Source of the DNA: an uncultured Eubacteriales bacterium
Lineage (GTDB): Bacteria; Bacillota; Clostridia; Lachnospirales; Anaerotignaceae
Assembly: GCA_934552695.1 (NCBI GenBank)
Contig: CAKTER010000006.1
Coordinates: forward strand, 1-24,518
Direction: 5' to 3'
Length of the DNA: 24,518 nucleotides
Shown here: piece by piece, positions 1 to 7,710 of the stretch
Layout: every line of letters begins with the position of its first letter
How positions within the stretch are numbered: the first letter of the stretch is position 1
Notes under the pieces: generated by a model
What the model saw: the letters and a program-made list of their open reading frames with translations, nothing else
Told to the model about the DNA's origin: nothing
The model's database searches: none
Program-made: the position numbers and the translations under genes

Positions 1-363
1 GTCCACGCTTACCGTATCGCCGTCGGCAATGGCCTCGGCCGCCGCCGGGCACTCCAAAATGGGCATCCCGATGTTGATGGCGTTGCGATAAAAAATCCGG
101 GCAAAGGTGGGGGCAATCACGCAGGACACCCCGGCGCACTTTAAGGCCAGAGGGGCGTGCTCCCGACTGGAGCCGCAGCCGAAGTTTTTCCCGGCTACGA
201 TCAGGTCGCCCTTGTGCATTTTATTCACAAATTCCGGGTCAATGTCAATCATGGCATATTTTGCCAGCTCGTCGCCGCTGCTGACGTTCAAATACCGGGC
301 GGGGATAATCACGTCGGTATCTACGTTGTCCCCGTATTTAAAAACTCTGCCTTTTGCTTCCAT
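1..363 (-). CDS. leuD: 3-isopropylmalate dehydratase small subunit (partial, C-terminus outside window)
   Basis: Small swivelling subunit of isopropylmalate isomerase, which with LeuC converts 2-isopropylmalate to 3-isopropylmalate in leucine synthesis in the cytoplasm. The first 121 residues are present and in frame to the window edge. They contain the family signatures [11 protein letters not shown] near the N-terminus, the substrate-loop motif [12 protein letters not shown] (about residues 60-71) and [14 protein letters not shown]. The family is usually about 160 residues, so some 40 are missing. The ATG overlaps the leuC stop by one base (TGATG), and an AGGAGGG ribosome site lies inside the end of leuC, so the two are translationally coupled. 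The truncation comes from the window edge, not from mutation. Confidence 0.95.
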   Translation of the reverse strand, partial: MEAKGRVFKYGDNVDTDVIIPARYLNVSSGDELAKYAMIDIDPEFVNKMHKGDLIVAGKNFGCGSSREHAPLALKCAGVSCVIAPTFARIFYRNAINIGMPILECPAAAEAIADGDTVSVD

Positions 364-1634
364 CAGCAGTTCCCTCCTTTTCTGGGGTCGGTCAGCACCC
401 CGGTCAGGGCCGAAGCCGCCGCCACCGCCGGGCTGGCCAAATACACTTCCGAAGTTACATGGCCCATCCGGCCCACAAAGTTCCGGTTGGTGGTAGACAC
501 CGCCCGTTCCCCGGCGGCCAAAATGCCCATGTGCCCGCCCAAGCAGGGGCCGCAGGTGGGGGTAGAGAACACCGCCCCGGCTTCGATAAAAATTTTGGCA
601 TAGCCCTTTTCGATGCAATCCAGATAGATTTGCTGGGTGGCGGGGATGATGATGCACCGCACGCCCTTTGCCACCTGCTTGCCGTCCAAAATTTCGGCGG
701 CAATCTGCATATCCTGTAAGCGGCCGTTGGTGCAGGAGCCAATCACGACCTGGTCGATTTTAACTTCGCCTTCGATTTGGTCAAAGGTTTTGGTGTTTTC
801 GGGCAAATGGGGGAAGGCCACCGTGGGCTGTAGCTGGGACAGGTCGATGGTGTATTCCGCCATATATTCCGCATCGGGGTCGGCCTCATACACGGTAAAG
901 GGCCGGCTGCTGTGCTCTTTGGCATAGGCCTGAGCGGCTGCGTCCGCCGGGAAAATGCCGTTTTTGGCCCCGGCCTCGATGGCCATGTTGCAAATGGTGA
1001 ACCGGTCGTCCATGGTCAGGGACTCCACCCCGGGGCCGGTAAACTCCATGGAGCGGTACAGGGCCCCGTCCACGCCAATCATCCCAATGATATGTAAAAT
1101 CAAATCCTTGCCGCTTACAAACGGAGGCAGGCTGCCTACCAAATGGAAGCGCATGGCCTCGGGCACCTTAAACCAGCACTCGCCGGTAGCCATGCCCACG
1201 GCCATATCGGTGGAGCCGATGCCGGTGGAAAAGGCACCCAAGGCCCCGTAGGTGCAGGTGTGGCTGTCGGCGCCAATGACGCAATCCCCGGGGACCACCA
1301 GCCCTTTTTCGGGGAGCAGGGCGTGCTCAATCCCCATTTGGCCTACGTCGAAAAAGTTCACAATCTCCTTGTCGTTGGCAAAGCCCCGGCAGGCCTTACA
1401 TTGCTCCGCCGCCTTAATGTCCTTGTTGGGGGTAAAGTGATCCAGCACGATTACCACCTTGTTTTTGTCGAACACTTCCTTGGCCCCGGTCTTTTGGAAT
1501 TCGGGGATGGCAACCGCCGTGGTGATGTCGTTGCCCAGCACGCAATCCAGCTTGGCCTGGATGAGCTGGCCGGGGACAACACTGGGAAGCCCGGCGTGGG
1601 CCGCCAAAATTTTTTGGGTCATGGTCATTCCCAT
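363..1634 (-). CDS. leuC: 3-isopropylmalate dehydratase large subunit
   Basis: Aconitase-family [4Fe-4S] large subunit of isopropylmalate isomerase, the partner of the LeuD encoded immediately downstream. The protein is 423 residues, the size of the shorter LeuC/HacA-type (subfamily 2) enzymes. The cluster ligands are visible as Cys301 in VIGSCTNGR and Cys361/Cys364 in [10 protein letters not shown]; the [15 protein letters not shown] motif is at about 121-135. I start it at MGMTMTQK because AAGGAGG sits 8 bases upstream; an in-frame ATG 45 bases further upstream has no such site. A promoter lies in the 105-base gap after leuA, so leuCD can be transcribed independently of the leuA leader. The class includes homoaconitase-like relatives, but the leuA and leuD neighbours fix the role. 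Confidence 0.97.
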   Translation of the reverse strand: MGMTMTQKILAAHAGLPSVVPGQLIQAKLDCVLGNDITTAVAIPEFQKTGAKEVFDKNKVVIVLDHFTPNKDIKAAEQCKACRGFANDKEIVNFFDVGQMGIEHALLPEKGLVVPGDCVIGADSHTCTYGALGAFSTGIGSTDMAVGMATGECWFKVPEAMRFHLVGSLPPFVSGKDLILHIIGMIGVDGALYRSMEFTGPGVESLTMDDRFTICNMAIEAGAKNGIFPADAAAQAYAKEHSSRPFTVYEADPDAEYMAEYTIDLSQLQPTVAFPHLPENTKTFDQIEGEVKIDQVVIGSCTNGRLQDMQIAAEILDGKQVAKGVRCIIIPATQQIYLDCIEKGYAKIFIEAGAVFSTPTCGPCLGGHMGILAAGERAVSTTNRNFVGRMGHVTSEVYLASPAVAAASALTGVLTDPRKGGNC

Positions 1635-1694
1635 AACAAACGCCTCCTTGCATAAAATCCGGTTTTTCCGGAAAATCATTCGTTTTCTTTCTAT

Positions 1695-1723
1695 GTTATA
1701 CCTTGCGGGAAGCGGGCCGTCAA
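1695..1723 (-). promoter_or_regulatory. promoter of leuCD
   Basis: On the minus strand TTGACG (1723-1718), a 17-base spacer and TATAAC (1700-1695) match the sigma-A consensus at 5/6 and 5/6. A start near 1688 would give a leader of about 54 bases. That leader contains a short hairpin TCCGG-AAAAA-CCGGA (1672-1658) followed by TTTT, too weak to call a terminator. The promoter means leuCD need not depend on T-box readthrough into leuA. Confidence 0.65.
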
Positions 1724-1739
1724 GCCCCGGCGGCAGGTT

Positions 1740-3416
1740 TTATTTTCCGTCGGGAGAAGCCGTCAGCATCCGGTTGAGGGCCGTGACCAGCGCCCGCAGG
1801 GAGGACTTGGTCACGTTCCGGGAGGTCCCGGCGCCAAAGGCTACCTGCCCATCGTCCCGGACAAGCTGAATGTAGGAAATTGCCCGGGCCTTGGTGCCGT
1901 AGGTCAGGGAGTGCTGCCGGTAGTCCACCACCTCGAAGGTCAGTCCGGTGAGCTGCTCCAGCGCATGGGAGAAGGCCGCCAGCACACCGTTGCCCTCCCC
2001 GGCAATGCCGTATTCCTGGCCCTTGTAGGTCACCTGGGCCTCAATGGCCACCTTGTCCTCGCCCAAGGTGGTCTCCTGATACGAGTTTAAGGCAATGGGC
2101 TGCCGCAGGTCGGTGTATTCCCGCATAAACAAATCGTAAATGGTTTTCGACGACAGCTCGGCATGCTTTTCGTCGGAAAGGCGGGTCACATGGTTGCCCA
2201 GGGCCTGCTGGAAGGCCTTGGGGATAAACAGCCCGTAGTTCTGCTCCAGCACAAAGGCCACGCCGCCCTTGCCCGACTGGGAGTTGATGCGGATGATGGG
2301 GTCGTAGCTGCGGCCCACGTCCATGGGGTCGATGGGCAGGTAGGGCACCGCCCACAGACCGTCGCCCCGGTTGTGATAGGCCTCCATGCCCTTGCGGATG
2401 GCGTCCTGATGGGAGCCGGAAAAGGCGGTGTAGACCAGGTTGCCGGCGTAGGGGTGCCGGGGGTGTACCTGCATCCCGGTGCTGCGCTCGTAAATGGCAA
2501 TGGCCCGGTTGATTTCGGAAAAGTCCAGCTGGGGGTCTACCCCCTGCGAGAACATATTGAGGGCCAGATTTAAAATATCGGCGTTGCCCGTCCGTTCGCC
2601 GTTGCCGAACAGGGTGCCCTCAATCCGGTCGGCCCCGGCCAAAAGGGCCAGCTCCGAAGCCGCCACGGCACAGCCCCGGTCGTTGTGGGCGTGGACGCTG
2701 ATGGACAGGCTTTCCCGGTTGTGGAGGTTTTCACACATATACTCGATTTGGTCGGCAAACACGTTTGGCATGGACATTTCCACCGTGGAGGGCAGGTTGA
2801 TGATGGCCTTGTGGTCGGGGGTGGGCTGCCACACGTCGATGACGGCATTGCAAATTTCCGCCGCAAACTCCGGCTCCGTCCCGGTAAAGCTTTCGGGGGA
2901 GTATTCAAACACAAACTCGGTCTCCGGGTACTGGGCGGCCAGCTCCTTCAGCTTTTTGGCCCCATACACAGCCAAATCGATGCACTCCTGCTTGCCAAAC
3001 CGGAACACCACCTCCCGCTGGAGGGTAGAGGTGGAGTTGTACAAATGCACCACCGCTTTTTTGGCGCCCCGTAGCGCCCGGAAGGTCTCCTGGATAATCT
3101 CGTCCCGGGACTGGGTCAGCACCTGAATGGTCACGTCATCGGGGATGAGGTTTTGCTCAATCAGGGTACGGGTAATTTCGTAGTCCGTCGGCGAAGCGGC
3201 GGGGAACCCGATCTCGATGGTTTTAAACCCGATTTCGGTCAGGTACTTAAAAAAGTCCAGCTTCTGGTTCAGGTCCATGGGAATCTCCAGGGCCTGGTTC
3301 CCGTCCCGCAGGTCTACGCTGCACCATTCCGGCGCATGGGTAATGGTTTGGTCGGGCCAACGGCGGTGGGGCCGGTTCATGGTAGGATAGGGGACGTACT
3401 TTTCAAAGTTTTTCAT
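1740..3416 (-). CDS. leuA: 2-isopropylmalate synthase (long, type 2)
   Basis: Commits carbon to leucine by condensing acetyl-CoA with 2-oxoisovalerate. At 558 residues it is the long LeuA form. The N-terminal TIM barrel carries DLRDGNQAL (35-43), the metal-binding HAHND (241-245) and GNGERTGNAD (270-279). The C-terminal third (about 430-558) is the LeuA dimer/regulatory domain through which leucine usually inhibits. The start is supported by AAAGGAG just upstream. It is transcribed through a T-box leader (3491-3756), so it is expected to be expressed when uncharged tRNA-Leu accumulates. leuC follows after 105 bases. No frameshift or missing active-site residue is seen. Confidence 0.97.
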   Translation of the reverse strand: MKNFEKYVPYPTMNRPHRRWPDQTITHAPEWCSVDLRDGNQALEIPMDLNQKLDFFKYLTEIGFKTIEIGFPAASPTDYEITRTLIEQNLIPDDVTIQVLTQSRDEIIQETFRALRGAKKAVVHLYNSTSTLQREVVFRFGKQECIDLAVYGAKKLKELAAQYPETEFVFEYSPESFTGTEPEFAAEICNAVIDVWQPTPDHKAIINLPSTVEMSMPNVFADQIEYMCENLHNRESLSISVHAHNDRGCAVAASELALLAGADRIEGTLFGNGERTGNADILNLALNMFSQGVDPQLDFSEINRAIAIYERSTGMQVHPRHPYAGNLVYTAFSGSHQDAIRKGMEAYHNRGDGLWAVPYLPIDPMDVGRSYDPIIRINSQSGKGGVAFVLEQNYGLFIPKAFQQALGNHVTRLSDEKHAELSSKTIYDLFMREYTDLRQPIALNSYQETTLGEDKVAIEAQVTYKGQEYGIAGEGNGVLAAFSHALEQLTGLTFEVVDYRQHSLTYGTKARAISYIQLVRDDGQVAFGAGTSRNVTKSSLRALVTALNRMLTASPDGK

Positions 3417-3490
3417 GTTTTTTCTCCTTTCGCCCGGGCGGCAGGCCGCCCCATGGAATTCTTTACGCCGGAGCTGGGGGAAAGCCCGAT

Positions 3491-3529
3491 AAAAAACAAA
3501 GCCCCCGTCTCCACTTAGAGACGAAGGCT
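3491..3529 (-). terminator. T-box intrinsic terminator upstream of leuA
   Basis: On the minus strand, GCCTTCGTCTC pairs with GAGACGGGGGC across a TAAGTG loop and is followed by TTTGTTTTTT. This is the leader terminator that competes with the antiterminator formed by the T-box sequence just 5' of it. Confidence 0.85.
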
Positions 3530-3756
3530 ATCCTTCGCGGTACCACTCTAATTCGCAGCTTCATCTGCGCTCCTCGCCGGGTACGGGAACCCTCCGATAC
3601 CCTACCCCTGTAACGGGCGGCGCCCGTCCCCGCCTACTCACCATCTTCGGGGGGCCGCTCCGAGGCCAGTTCAACGCATCCGCCTACTGCCTCGCACCTC
3701 CCGGCAGCTCTCTGCAAAGCTTGTTGCGCCTACTCTTCCTCTTCGTTGCGTTTATG
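3491..3756 (-). promoter_or_regulatory. T-box riboswitch leader (leucine)
   Basis: The conserved T-box AGAGTGGTACCGCG is at 3549-3536, with TGGT (3546-3543) able to pair with the ACCA end of a tRNA with discriminator A, as in tRNA-Leu. Stem I features precede it: GAAGAGGAAGAGTA (S-turn region), an AGAGAGCTG region and a GAACTGG specifier-loop segment containing CTC at 3664-3662, the probable leucine specifier codon. A CCCGTTACAG segment, typical of T-box leaders, follows. The terminator at 3529-3491 ends it. The T-box call is firm; the exact specifier codon is inferred from loop position plus the downstream leuA. Confidence 0.93.
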
Positions 3757-3762
3757 AAACCG

Positions 3763-3791
3763 ACTTTATCACAGAAAAAAAACCTTGTCAA
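3763..3791 (-). promoter_or_regulatory. promoter of the leuA T-box transcript
   Basis: Minus strand TTGACA (3791-3786, 6/6), a 17-base spacer and TAAAGT (3768-3763, 4/6) preceded by TGA, an extended -10. The predicted start near 3756 falls just before the Stem I sequence of the T-box. The -35 box lies inside a 15-base palindrome. Confidence 0.8.
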
Positions 3792-3795
3792 GGTT
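3781..3795. promoter_or_regulatory. palindrome over the leuA -35 box, candidate operator
   Basis: AACCTTGTCAAGGTT is a perfect inverted repeat of 7+1+7 bases flanked by A8 and T5 runs. It contains the leuA -35 hexamer and lies about 30 bases from the -35 of the divergent XRE regulator. The position fits a repressor site, and the neighbouring regulator is the obvious candidate, but binding is inferred only. It could form an AU-rich hairpin, yet no gene ends here that would need a terminator. Confidence 0.45.
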
Positions 3796-3821
3796 TTTTT
3801 GCGTCAAATTCATCGACTCCC

Positions 3822-3849
3822 TTGCAAAAAGTTTTGTTTCATGTATTAT
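3822..3849 (+). promoter_or_regulatory. promoter of the XRE regulator gene
   Basis: TTGCAA (3822-3827, 4/6), a 16-base spacer and TATTAT (3844-3849, 5/6) lie 20 bases upstream of the ATG. The AGGGAGG ribosome site is 6 bases before that ATG. The promoter is divergent from the leuA promoter, with 30 bases between the two -35 boxes. Confidence 0.6.
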
Positions 3850-3869
3850 GAAAGCAGGGAGGGATTGCC

Positions 3870-4268
3870 ATGGATTTTAAAATTCGTTTGCGCCAGCTGC
3901 GGCGGCAGGCCGGGCTGACCCAGCATGAGCTGAGCGACCGGCTGGACTTTGTCCCCGGCACCATTTCCAGCTACGAGACCGGGCGCACCCAGCCGGGGTT
4001 TGCCGACCTCATCCGCATTGCCCAGTTGTTCGGCACATCCACCGATTACCTGCTGGGCATTACGCCGCCCCGGGACGAGGCCGAACGGGACGCCGACCGG
4101 CTGACCGAAAAATTCCACTATTTGTCGCCCCGGCGCCGGCGGCAGCTGCTGCATCTCATCGACCTCTATTTGGAGCTGGACGGCTCGGCCTATTTTGAAA
4201 AAGAGGGCCAGCCCCTGCCCTTAAAGCCCGGGGCCGCCTCCGAGCCCATTTCCTCCGGCCCGGAATGA
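3870..4268 (+). CDS. XRE-family (Cro/CI-type) transcriptional regulator
   Basis: A small cytoplasmic DNA-binding protein of 132 residues. Residues about 5-62 form an HTH_3 domain: RLRQLRRQAGLTQHELSDRL, then the recognition-helix region PGTISSYETGRTQPGFADL, then the usual IAQLFGTSTDYLLGI ending. The remaining 70 residues are a basic helical segment (SPRRRRQLLHLIDLYLEL) and a Pro/Gly-rich tail with no known effector domain. It is divergent from leuA and a palindrome lies between them, so local autoregulation or control of leuA is possible but not shown. It could equally control distant targets. The start has a good ribosome site. Confidence 0.9.
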   Translation: MDFKIRLRQLRRQAGLTQHELSDRLDFVPGTISSYETGRTQPGFADLIRIAQLFGTSTDYLLGITPPRDEAERDADRLTEKFHYLSPRRRRQLLHLIDLYLELDGSAYFEKEGQPLPLKPGAASEPISSGPE

Positions 4269-4288
4269 GAATGCCCCTCTCCCCCGAG

Positions 4289-4312
4289 AAAAGGCGCCCA
4301 AGGGGCGTTTTG
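4289..4312. terminator. weak terminator between the convergent XRE and DUF1576 genes
   Basis: AAGGCGCCC pairs with GGGCGTTTT (GC core CGCCC/GGGCG, three-base loop) and is followed by a short T run on the plus strand and AAAA/TTTT on the other. The placement 20 bases after the XRE stop suits termination, but the T run is short. Confidence 0.4.
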
Positions 4313-4424
4313 TGGCCCAACCCGGCCGCCAAACGCCCGCCCGTTTCCCCTGTATGCCAAAACCGCCATCCCGGCAATCCCGGACAGCGGTTCTTTTTTT
4401 GGTCTTTTATTCGGCAACGGCCTC

Positions 4425-5756
4425 TTATTGCTTCGCCGGCTGCCCCAGCCGGGCCATTTCCTTTTGCCGGGCCTCTTCGATAACGCTTTCCGAAGGCTGG
4501 GAATAGGTGTTGGGCTTGAGCAGCGCCCGCAGCATGGGCCACATAACCACGGCCACCAGCCCGGCGCAAAACCCGTTGTTATACAGATTGACCCCGGAAT
4601 ACCCGGCCCCGGCAAACAACACCACCGAGGCATGGATAAACCCGGCCAGCACCCCCACCGGCCAGCCGTAGGTCCCGGCAATGGGGGCCAGCGACGTCCC
4701 AAACAGCAGGGCCAGCTGGAGGCCATGGTGGTGGGAGGGGTAAATATTGGTATGGGCCGCCAGCACAATCCCGGCCATTACCGGCAAAATGTTTTTGGCG
4801 TGCTTGCCCCGGGCGGAACAGCCCATAATGGAGATAATGCCGCCCATGGTGGCCCCGTTCAGGTCGCCCCGCATGACAAACACCACCACGAGGGTGGCCA
4901 GCGCTCCGTTGATGCCGATGTTGACGAGGGCGGCGCCCAACCCGTCCAGCCGGGTAAAATCGTCCTTGGGCTTGCCCGGGCGCTTCAGAATATTTTTATA
5001 ATTCGTCCAGGCGTGGTCCTTATCCACCACAAACCCGGCCAGCACAAACAGCCCGCAAATCACCAGCAGGCCAATCCCAAAGGGCTTGTTGTAGCCGGTG
5101 GCCCATAAATCCTGGCCCTGGAACTCCCAGCCGTAGGCCTTTAGCACCGGGCAAATGACCATGGCCAAAAGCCCCAGGGCAAAGCCGCCGTTATACAGGC
5201 TAAGGTCGTTCAGCACCCCGGCGGTGTGGGTGGACAGGGAGGGGGCCACCAAGCCGATGACCGTCCCCACCGCAAAGGAGGCAATCAGCCCCTGCACCGA
5301 AAAAACGCCCTGATAAAACAACAGGTTGCTTACAATGGGCCCCAAGGCCGTGGACATGAGGGACAGGGTCAAATGCTCCTTCATCCCGGTGCGCTTTATG
5401 TGGCAATACATGCGGGTACCAAAGAGCATAAACCACATGTTTACCAAGTTTTTGCCAAACATGGAAAACCCGGCCATAAAGCCCACGGTCATAATCCCCA
5501 CGCCGTCCAGCTTTAAGCCGTAGTGGTCCATCAGCGCCCCGGTAACCAGGATGACCAGCCCGGCATTTACAAAGGTGGGGCCTGTCCCCGCCAAGGCGAT
5601 GTAGTCGGTAATCAAAATCCCGCTACTGCGGAAGATGAGCCAAAGCCCCCGGGCCAACGCCGCCATATCGAACCGGCTGGCCAAAAGCCCGAGAATAAGG
5701 AAAAATGCCGCAATGCCATACACAACGCCGTACCGTTGTTTTGTTCCCAGTTCCAC
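4425..5756 (-). CDS. DUF1576-family integral membrane protein
   Basis: A polytopic membrane protein of about 443 residues with roughly ten hydrophobic segments, beginning with RYGVVYGIAAFFLILGLLA. Recognisable family stretches include GTGPTFVNAGLVILVTGALM, GFSMFGKNLVNMW, SLYNGGFALGLLAM, IYPSHHHGLQLALLFGTSLA and LYNNGFCAGLVAVVMWP. The two LYN-x-GF segments suggest an internal duplication. The function of the family is not established; transport is a guess from topology. I place the start at the GTG at 5756 because AGGAGT lies 7 bases upstream; the open frame reaches 5831 but without a better site. It lies 93 bases downstream of capA on the same strand and could be cotranscribed with the fumarase operon. 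No clear promoter is seen in the gap. Confidence 0.85.
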   Translation of the reverse strand: MELGTKQRYGVVYGIAAFFLILGLLASRFDMAALARGLWLIFRSSGILITDYIALAGTGPTFVNAGLVILVTGALMDHYGLKLDGVGIMTVGFMAGFSMFGKNLVNMWFMLFGTRMYCHIKRTGMKEHLTLSLMSTALGPIVSNLLFYQGVFSVQGLIASFAVGTVIGLVAPSLSTHTAGVLNDLSLYNGGFALGLLAMVICPVLKAYGWEFQGQDLWATGYNKPFGIGLLVICGLFVLAGFVVDKDHAWTNYKNILKRPGKPKDDFTRLDGLGAALVNIGINGALATLVVVFVMRGDLNGATMGGIISIMGCSARGKHAKNILPVMAGIVLAAHTNIYPSHHHGLQLALLFGTSLAPIAGTYGWPVGVLAGFIHASVVLFAGAGYSGVNLYNNGFCAGLVAVVMWPMLRALLKPNTYSQPSESVIEEARQKEMARLGQPAKQ

Positions 5757-5849
5757 GTGTAGGACTCCTATCCCTAACAGCCGCAGCTGTGTATTTTCGG
5801 CAGCCCCCGGCCGCCGGTTTGTCCCTCGCAAAGGGTCGTTCGTTGGGTC

Positions 5850-7118
5850 TTATTCCGAAGAGAGGGCCGCATCCGCTTCCCCGGCCTCCCGGTAATACCA
5901 ATATTGGTCTTTGATGTCCTCCAGCGGGACGGTTTTCCCCAAAAGCAGGCTGGTGGTTTCGGTGTGGATGTCCTTCAGCCGGGCCACGTCCTTGGGCCGC
6001 AGCAGCTCCGCCTGCTGCTCCGGGGTCAGGCTCAGCATTTGGTACACCGACCGCACCACAAAATGATCCCGCCCGCTGGGCAGCCGGAACTGGGTCCAGA
6101 TAGGCACAAACGATACCTCCGACACCCGGGGCGCCCCATCCTCCACCGTTAAGGTCAAATCCAGCAGAATGCTGGCGTTCCGGGGCGGGGTGGTTTGGGC
6201 CGAAATAAAATTCCCCAGGGAATACATCACAAAGCACCGGCGGCCGTCGGCAGCGGTGGTAAACTCCATCCGCTGGAGCACATGGGGGTGGCTGCACAGC
6301 ACCAGGTCGGCGCCGGCGTCGCACATCAGCTGCACCCAGTCCACAAAGGTCTGCCGGGGCTCGGTCTCGTACTCGTTACCCAGGTGAGCCAGCACCACCA
6401 CAAAGTCGGGCCCGGCCTCCCGGGCGGCGGCCAAATCGGCCTTTACCGTGGCCTCGTCCAGCAGGCTCACCTCGTCGTAGGAGGGGACGTAGTTGCCGTT
6501 AAAGCCATAGGTATAGGCCAGCACCGCCAGCTTTACCCCGTTTACATCCAACATTTGAATTTTGTTGGCGGCCTTTTCCTCCAAATTCCGATAGGTGCCC
6601 ACATGGGCAATCCCCAGCTCGTCCAGTCGATCCAGCGTCCGCAGCACGCCCTTTTCCCCTTGATCCAAGCAATGGTTATTGGCGGTGGTCAGCAAATCGA
6701 ACCCGGCGTTTTTAACGGCGTCCAAAAACTCGTCGGGGGCGTTAAACAGCGGAAAATCCCGGGGGCCAACCTCCGGCCCGGCAAACACGGTTTCCAAATT
6801 CCCCACCACCAGGTCGGCCTGGTCAAAATAGGGCTGCATGTCCGCAAAGCAATGGGAAAAGTCGTAGGTCCCGGTTTGGGGGTCGTAGGCCTCGTTATAT
6901 TGGTAGTCGTGGCACATAATATCCCCCACCACCGTTAAGCGGGCGGTGGCAATGACCGGTTCCGGTTCCGGCTCCGGCAAGGGCTCCTCCTCCGGCAGCT
7001 CCCCCTCCTCGGTTTCGGAAAAGGCCGGTTCCGCCTCCTGCCGGGCGCAGGCTGTCCCGCCCCACAGGGCCAGCAGGCACAGGGCCGCCAAAAGCCCCCG
7101 GCCCCACCGGGCCTTCAT
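5850..7118 (-). CDS. CapA-family (PGA_cap) metallophosphatase-like exported protein
   Basis: A 422-residue protein of the CapA/poly-gamma-glutamate-capsule fold, related to calcineurin-type phosphatases. The N-terminus is a signal peptide (hydrophobic about 9-19) with Cys24 in GTAC, a possible but suboptimal lipobox, then an acidic Pro/Glu linker (37-55). Metal-site motifs follow in order: GD at 65-66 (TVVGDIMCHD), GNLE (106-109), NNHCLDQG (147-154), LAHLGNE (244-249) and SHPHV (276-280), then YSLGNF. It is expected outside the membrane. The ATG overlaps the fumB stop (ATGA) and has no strong ribosome site of its own, so translation is probably coupled. No capBC synthetase genes are present, so a role in polyglutamate synthesis is not supported; only the family is firm. 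Confidence 0.9.
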   Translation of the reverse strand: MKARWGRGLLAALCLLALWGGTACARQEAEPAFSETEEGELPEEEPLPEPEPEPVIATARLTVVGDIMCHDYQYNEAYDPQTGTYDFSHCFADMQPYFDQADLVVGNLETVFAGPEVGPRDFPLFNAPDEFLDAVKNAGFDLLTTANNHCLDQGEKGVLRTLDRLDELGIAHVGTYRNLEEKAANKIQMLDVNGVKLAVLAYTYGFNGNYVPSYDEVSLLDEATVKADLAAAREAGPDFVVVLAHLGNEYETEPRQTFVDWVQLMCDAGADLVLCSHPHVLQRMEFTTAADGRRCFVMYSLGNFISAQTTPPRNASILLDLTLTVEDGAPRVSEVSFVPIWTQFRLPSGRDHFVVRSVYQMLSLTPEQQAELLRPKDVARLKDIHTETTSLLLGKTVPLEDIKDQYWYYREAGEADAALSSE

Positions 7119-7657
7119 CGGGCGTAGGCCGTCCGGCCGGTTTCGTACAGGTCATTCCCCAAGGCGTCGATGACGACAATCACGGGGAAGTCCTCCACCG
7201 TAAGCCGGTACACCGCCTCGGCCCCCAAATCGGGGTAGGCCACCAGCTCCGCCGCCTTGACCCGCTGGGCCAGCAGGGCCCCGGCCCCGCCGGTGGCCCC
7301 CAGGTACACGGCCCCGTACTCCTTCATGGCGGCCTTTACCTCCGGGCTCCGCAGGCCCTTGCCAATCCCGGCCCGCTGGCCCAGGGCAATCAGCCGGGGG
7401 GTGAACCCGTCCATCCGATAGCTGGTGGTGGGCCCCACCGAACCCATAGGCCGCCCCGGCCGGGCGGGGGAAGGCCCGGCGTAGTAGATAACGGCGTTTT
7501 CCATGGGGAAAGGGAAGGCTCCGGTTTTTTCGTAGTCTGCCAACAGACGGGCGTGGGCGGCGTCCCGGGCGGTATAGATGGTGCCGCTAAGCTCCAGCAC
7601 ATCCCCGGCCCGCAGGGAACGAGCCGTCGTTTCGTCAAAAGGCACGGTCAGTTTCAT
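7115..7657 (-). CDS. fumB: class I fumarate hydratase beta subunit
   Basis: C-terminal-domain subunit of the two-subunit iron-sulfur hydro-lyase that interconverts fumarate and malate. At 180 residues it has the normal length for a separate beta subunit. Signatures are LSGTIYTARDAAHARL near residues 23-38, YYAGPSPARPGRPMGSVGPTTSYRMD with the conserved GPTTSxRMD, and GIGKG. The C-terminus ends in the usual IDALGNDLYE segment. An AGGAGG site precedes the ATG. The alpha subunit is encoded 53 bases upstream, and capA begins within its stop codon. L-tartrate dehydratase beta is a close relative, so substrate is assigned by likelihood. The symbol denotes the beta chain, not the E. coli fumB isozyme. 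Confidence 0.9.
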   Translation of the reverse strand: MKLTVPFDETTARSLRAGDVLELSGTIYTARDAAHARLLADYEKTGAFPFPMENAVIYYAGPSPARPGRPMGSVGPTTSYRMDGFTPRLIALGQRAGIGKGLRSPEVKAAMKEYGAVYLGATGGAGALLAQRVKAAELVAYPDLGAEAVYRLTVEDFPVIVVIDALGNDLYETGRTAYAR

Positions 7658-7710
7658 ACGGTTCCCTCCTGTTTTTATGTAAAACTAACAAAGTGCGGGT
7701 TTATGCACAT

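Noticed and set aside
1635..1679. N-terminal extension of leuC beginning at the upstream ATG (1679)
   Set aside because: The 15 added residues lie in the leader after a good promoter and lack a ribosome site; AAGGAGG fits the ATG at 1634.
3776..3797. Intrinsic terminator formed by the A8/T-flanked palindrome between leuA and the XRE gene
   Set aside because: It lies between divergent genes where nothing ends, and the hairpin would have an AU-rich stem with a minimal loop.
4850..4885. DLNGAT in the DUF1576 protein as an ApbE flavinylation site
   Set aside because: The Asp is one residue too close to GAT for the consensus and the segment lies in a loop of a membrane protein with no known flavin. 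Weak coincidence.
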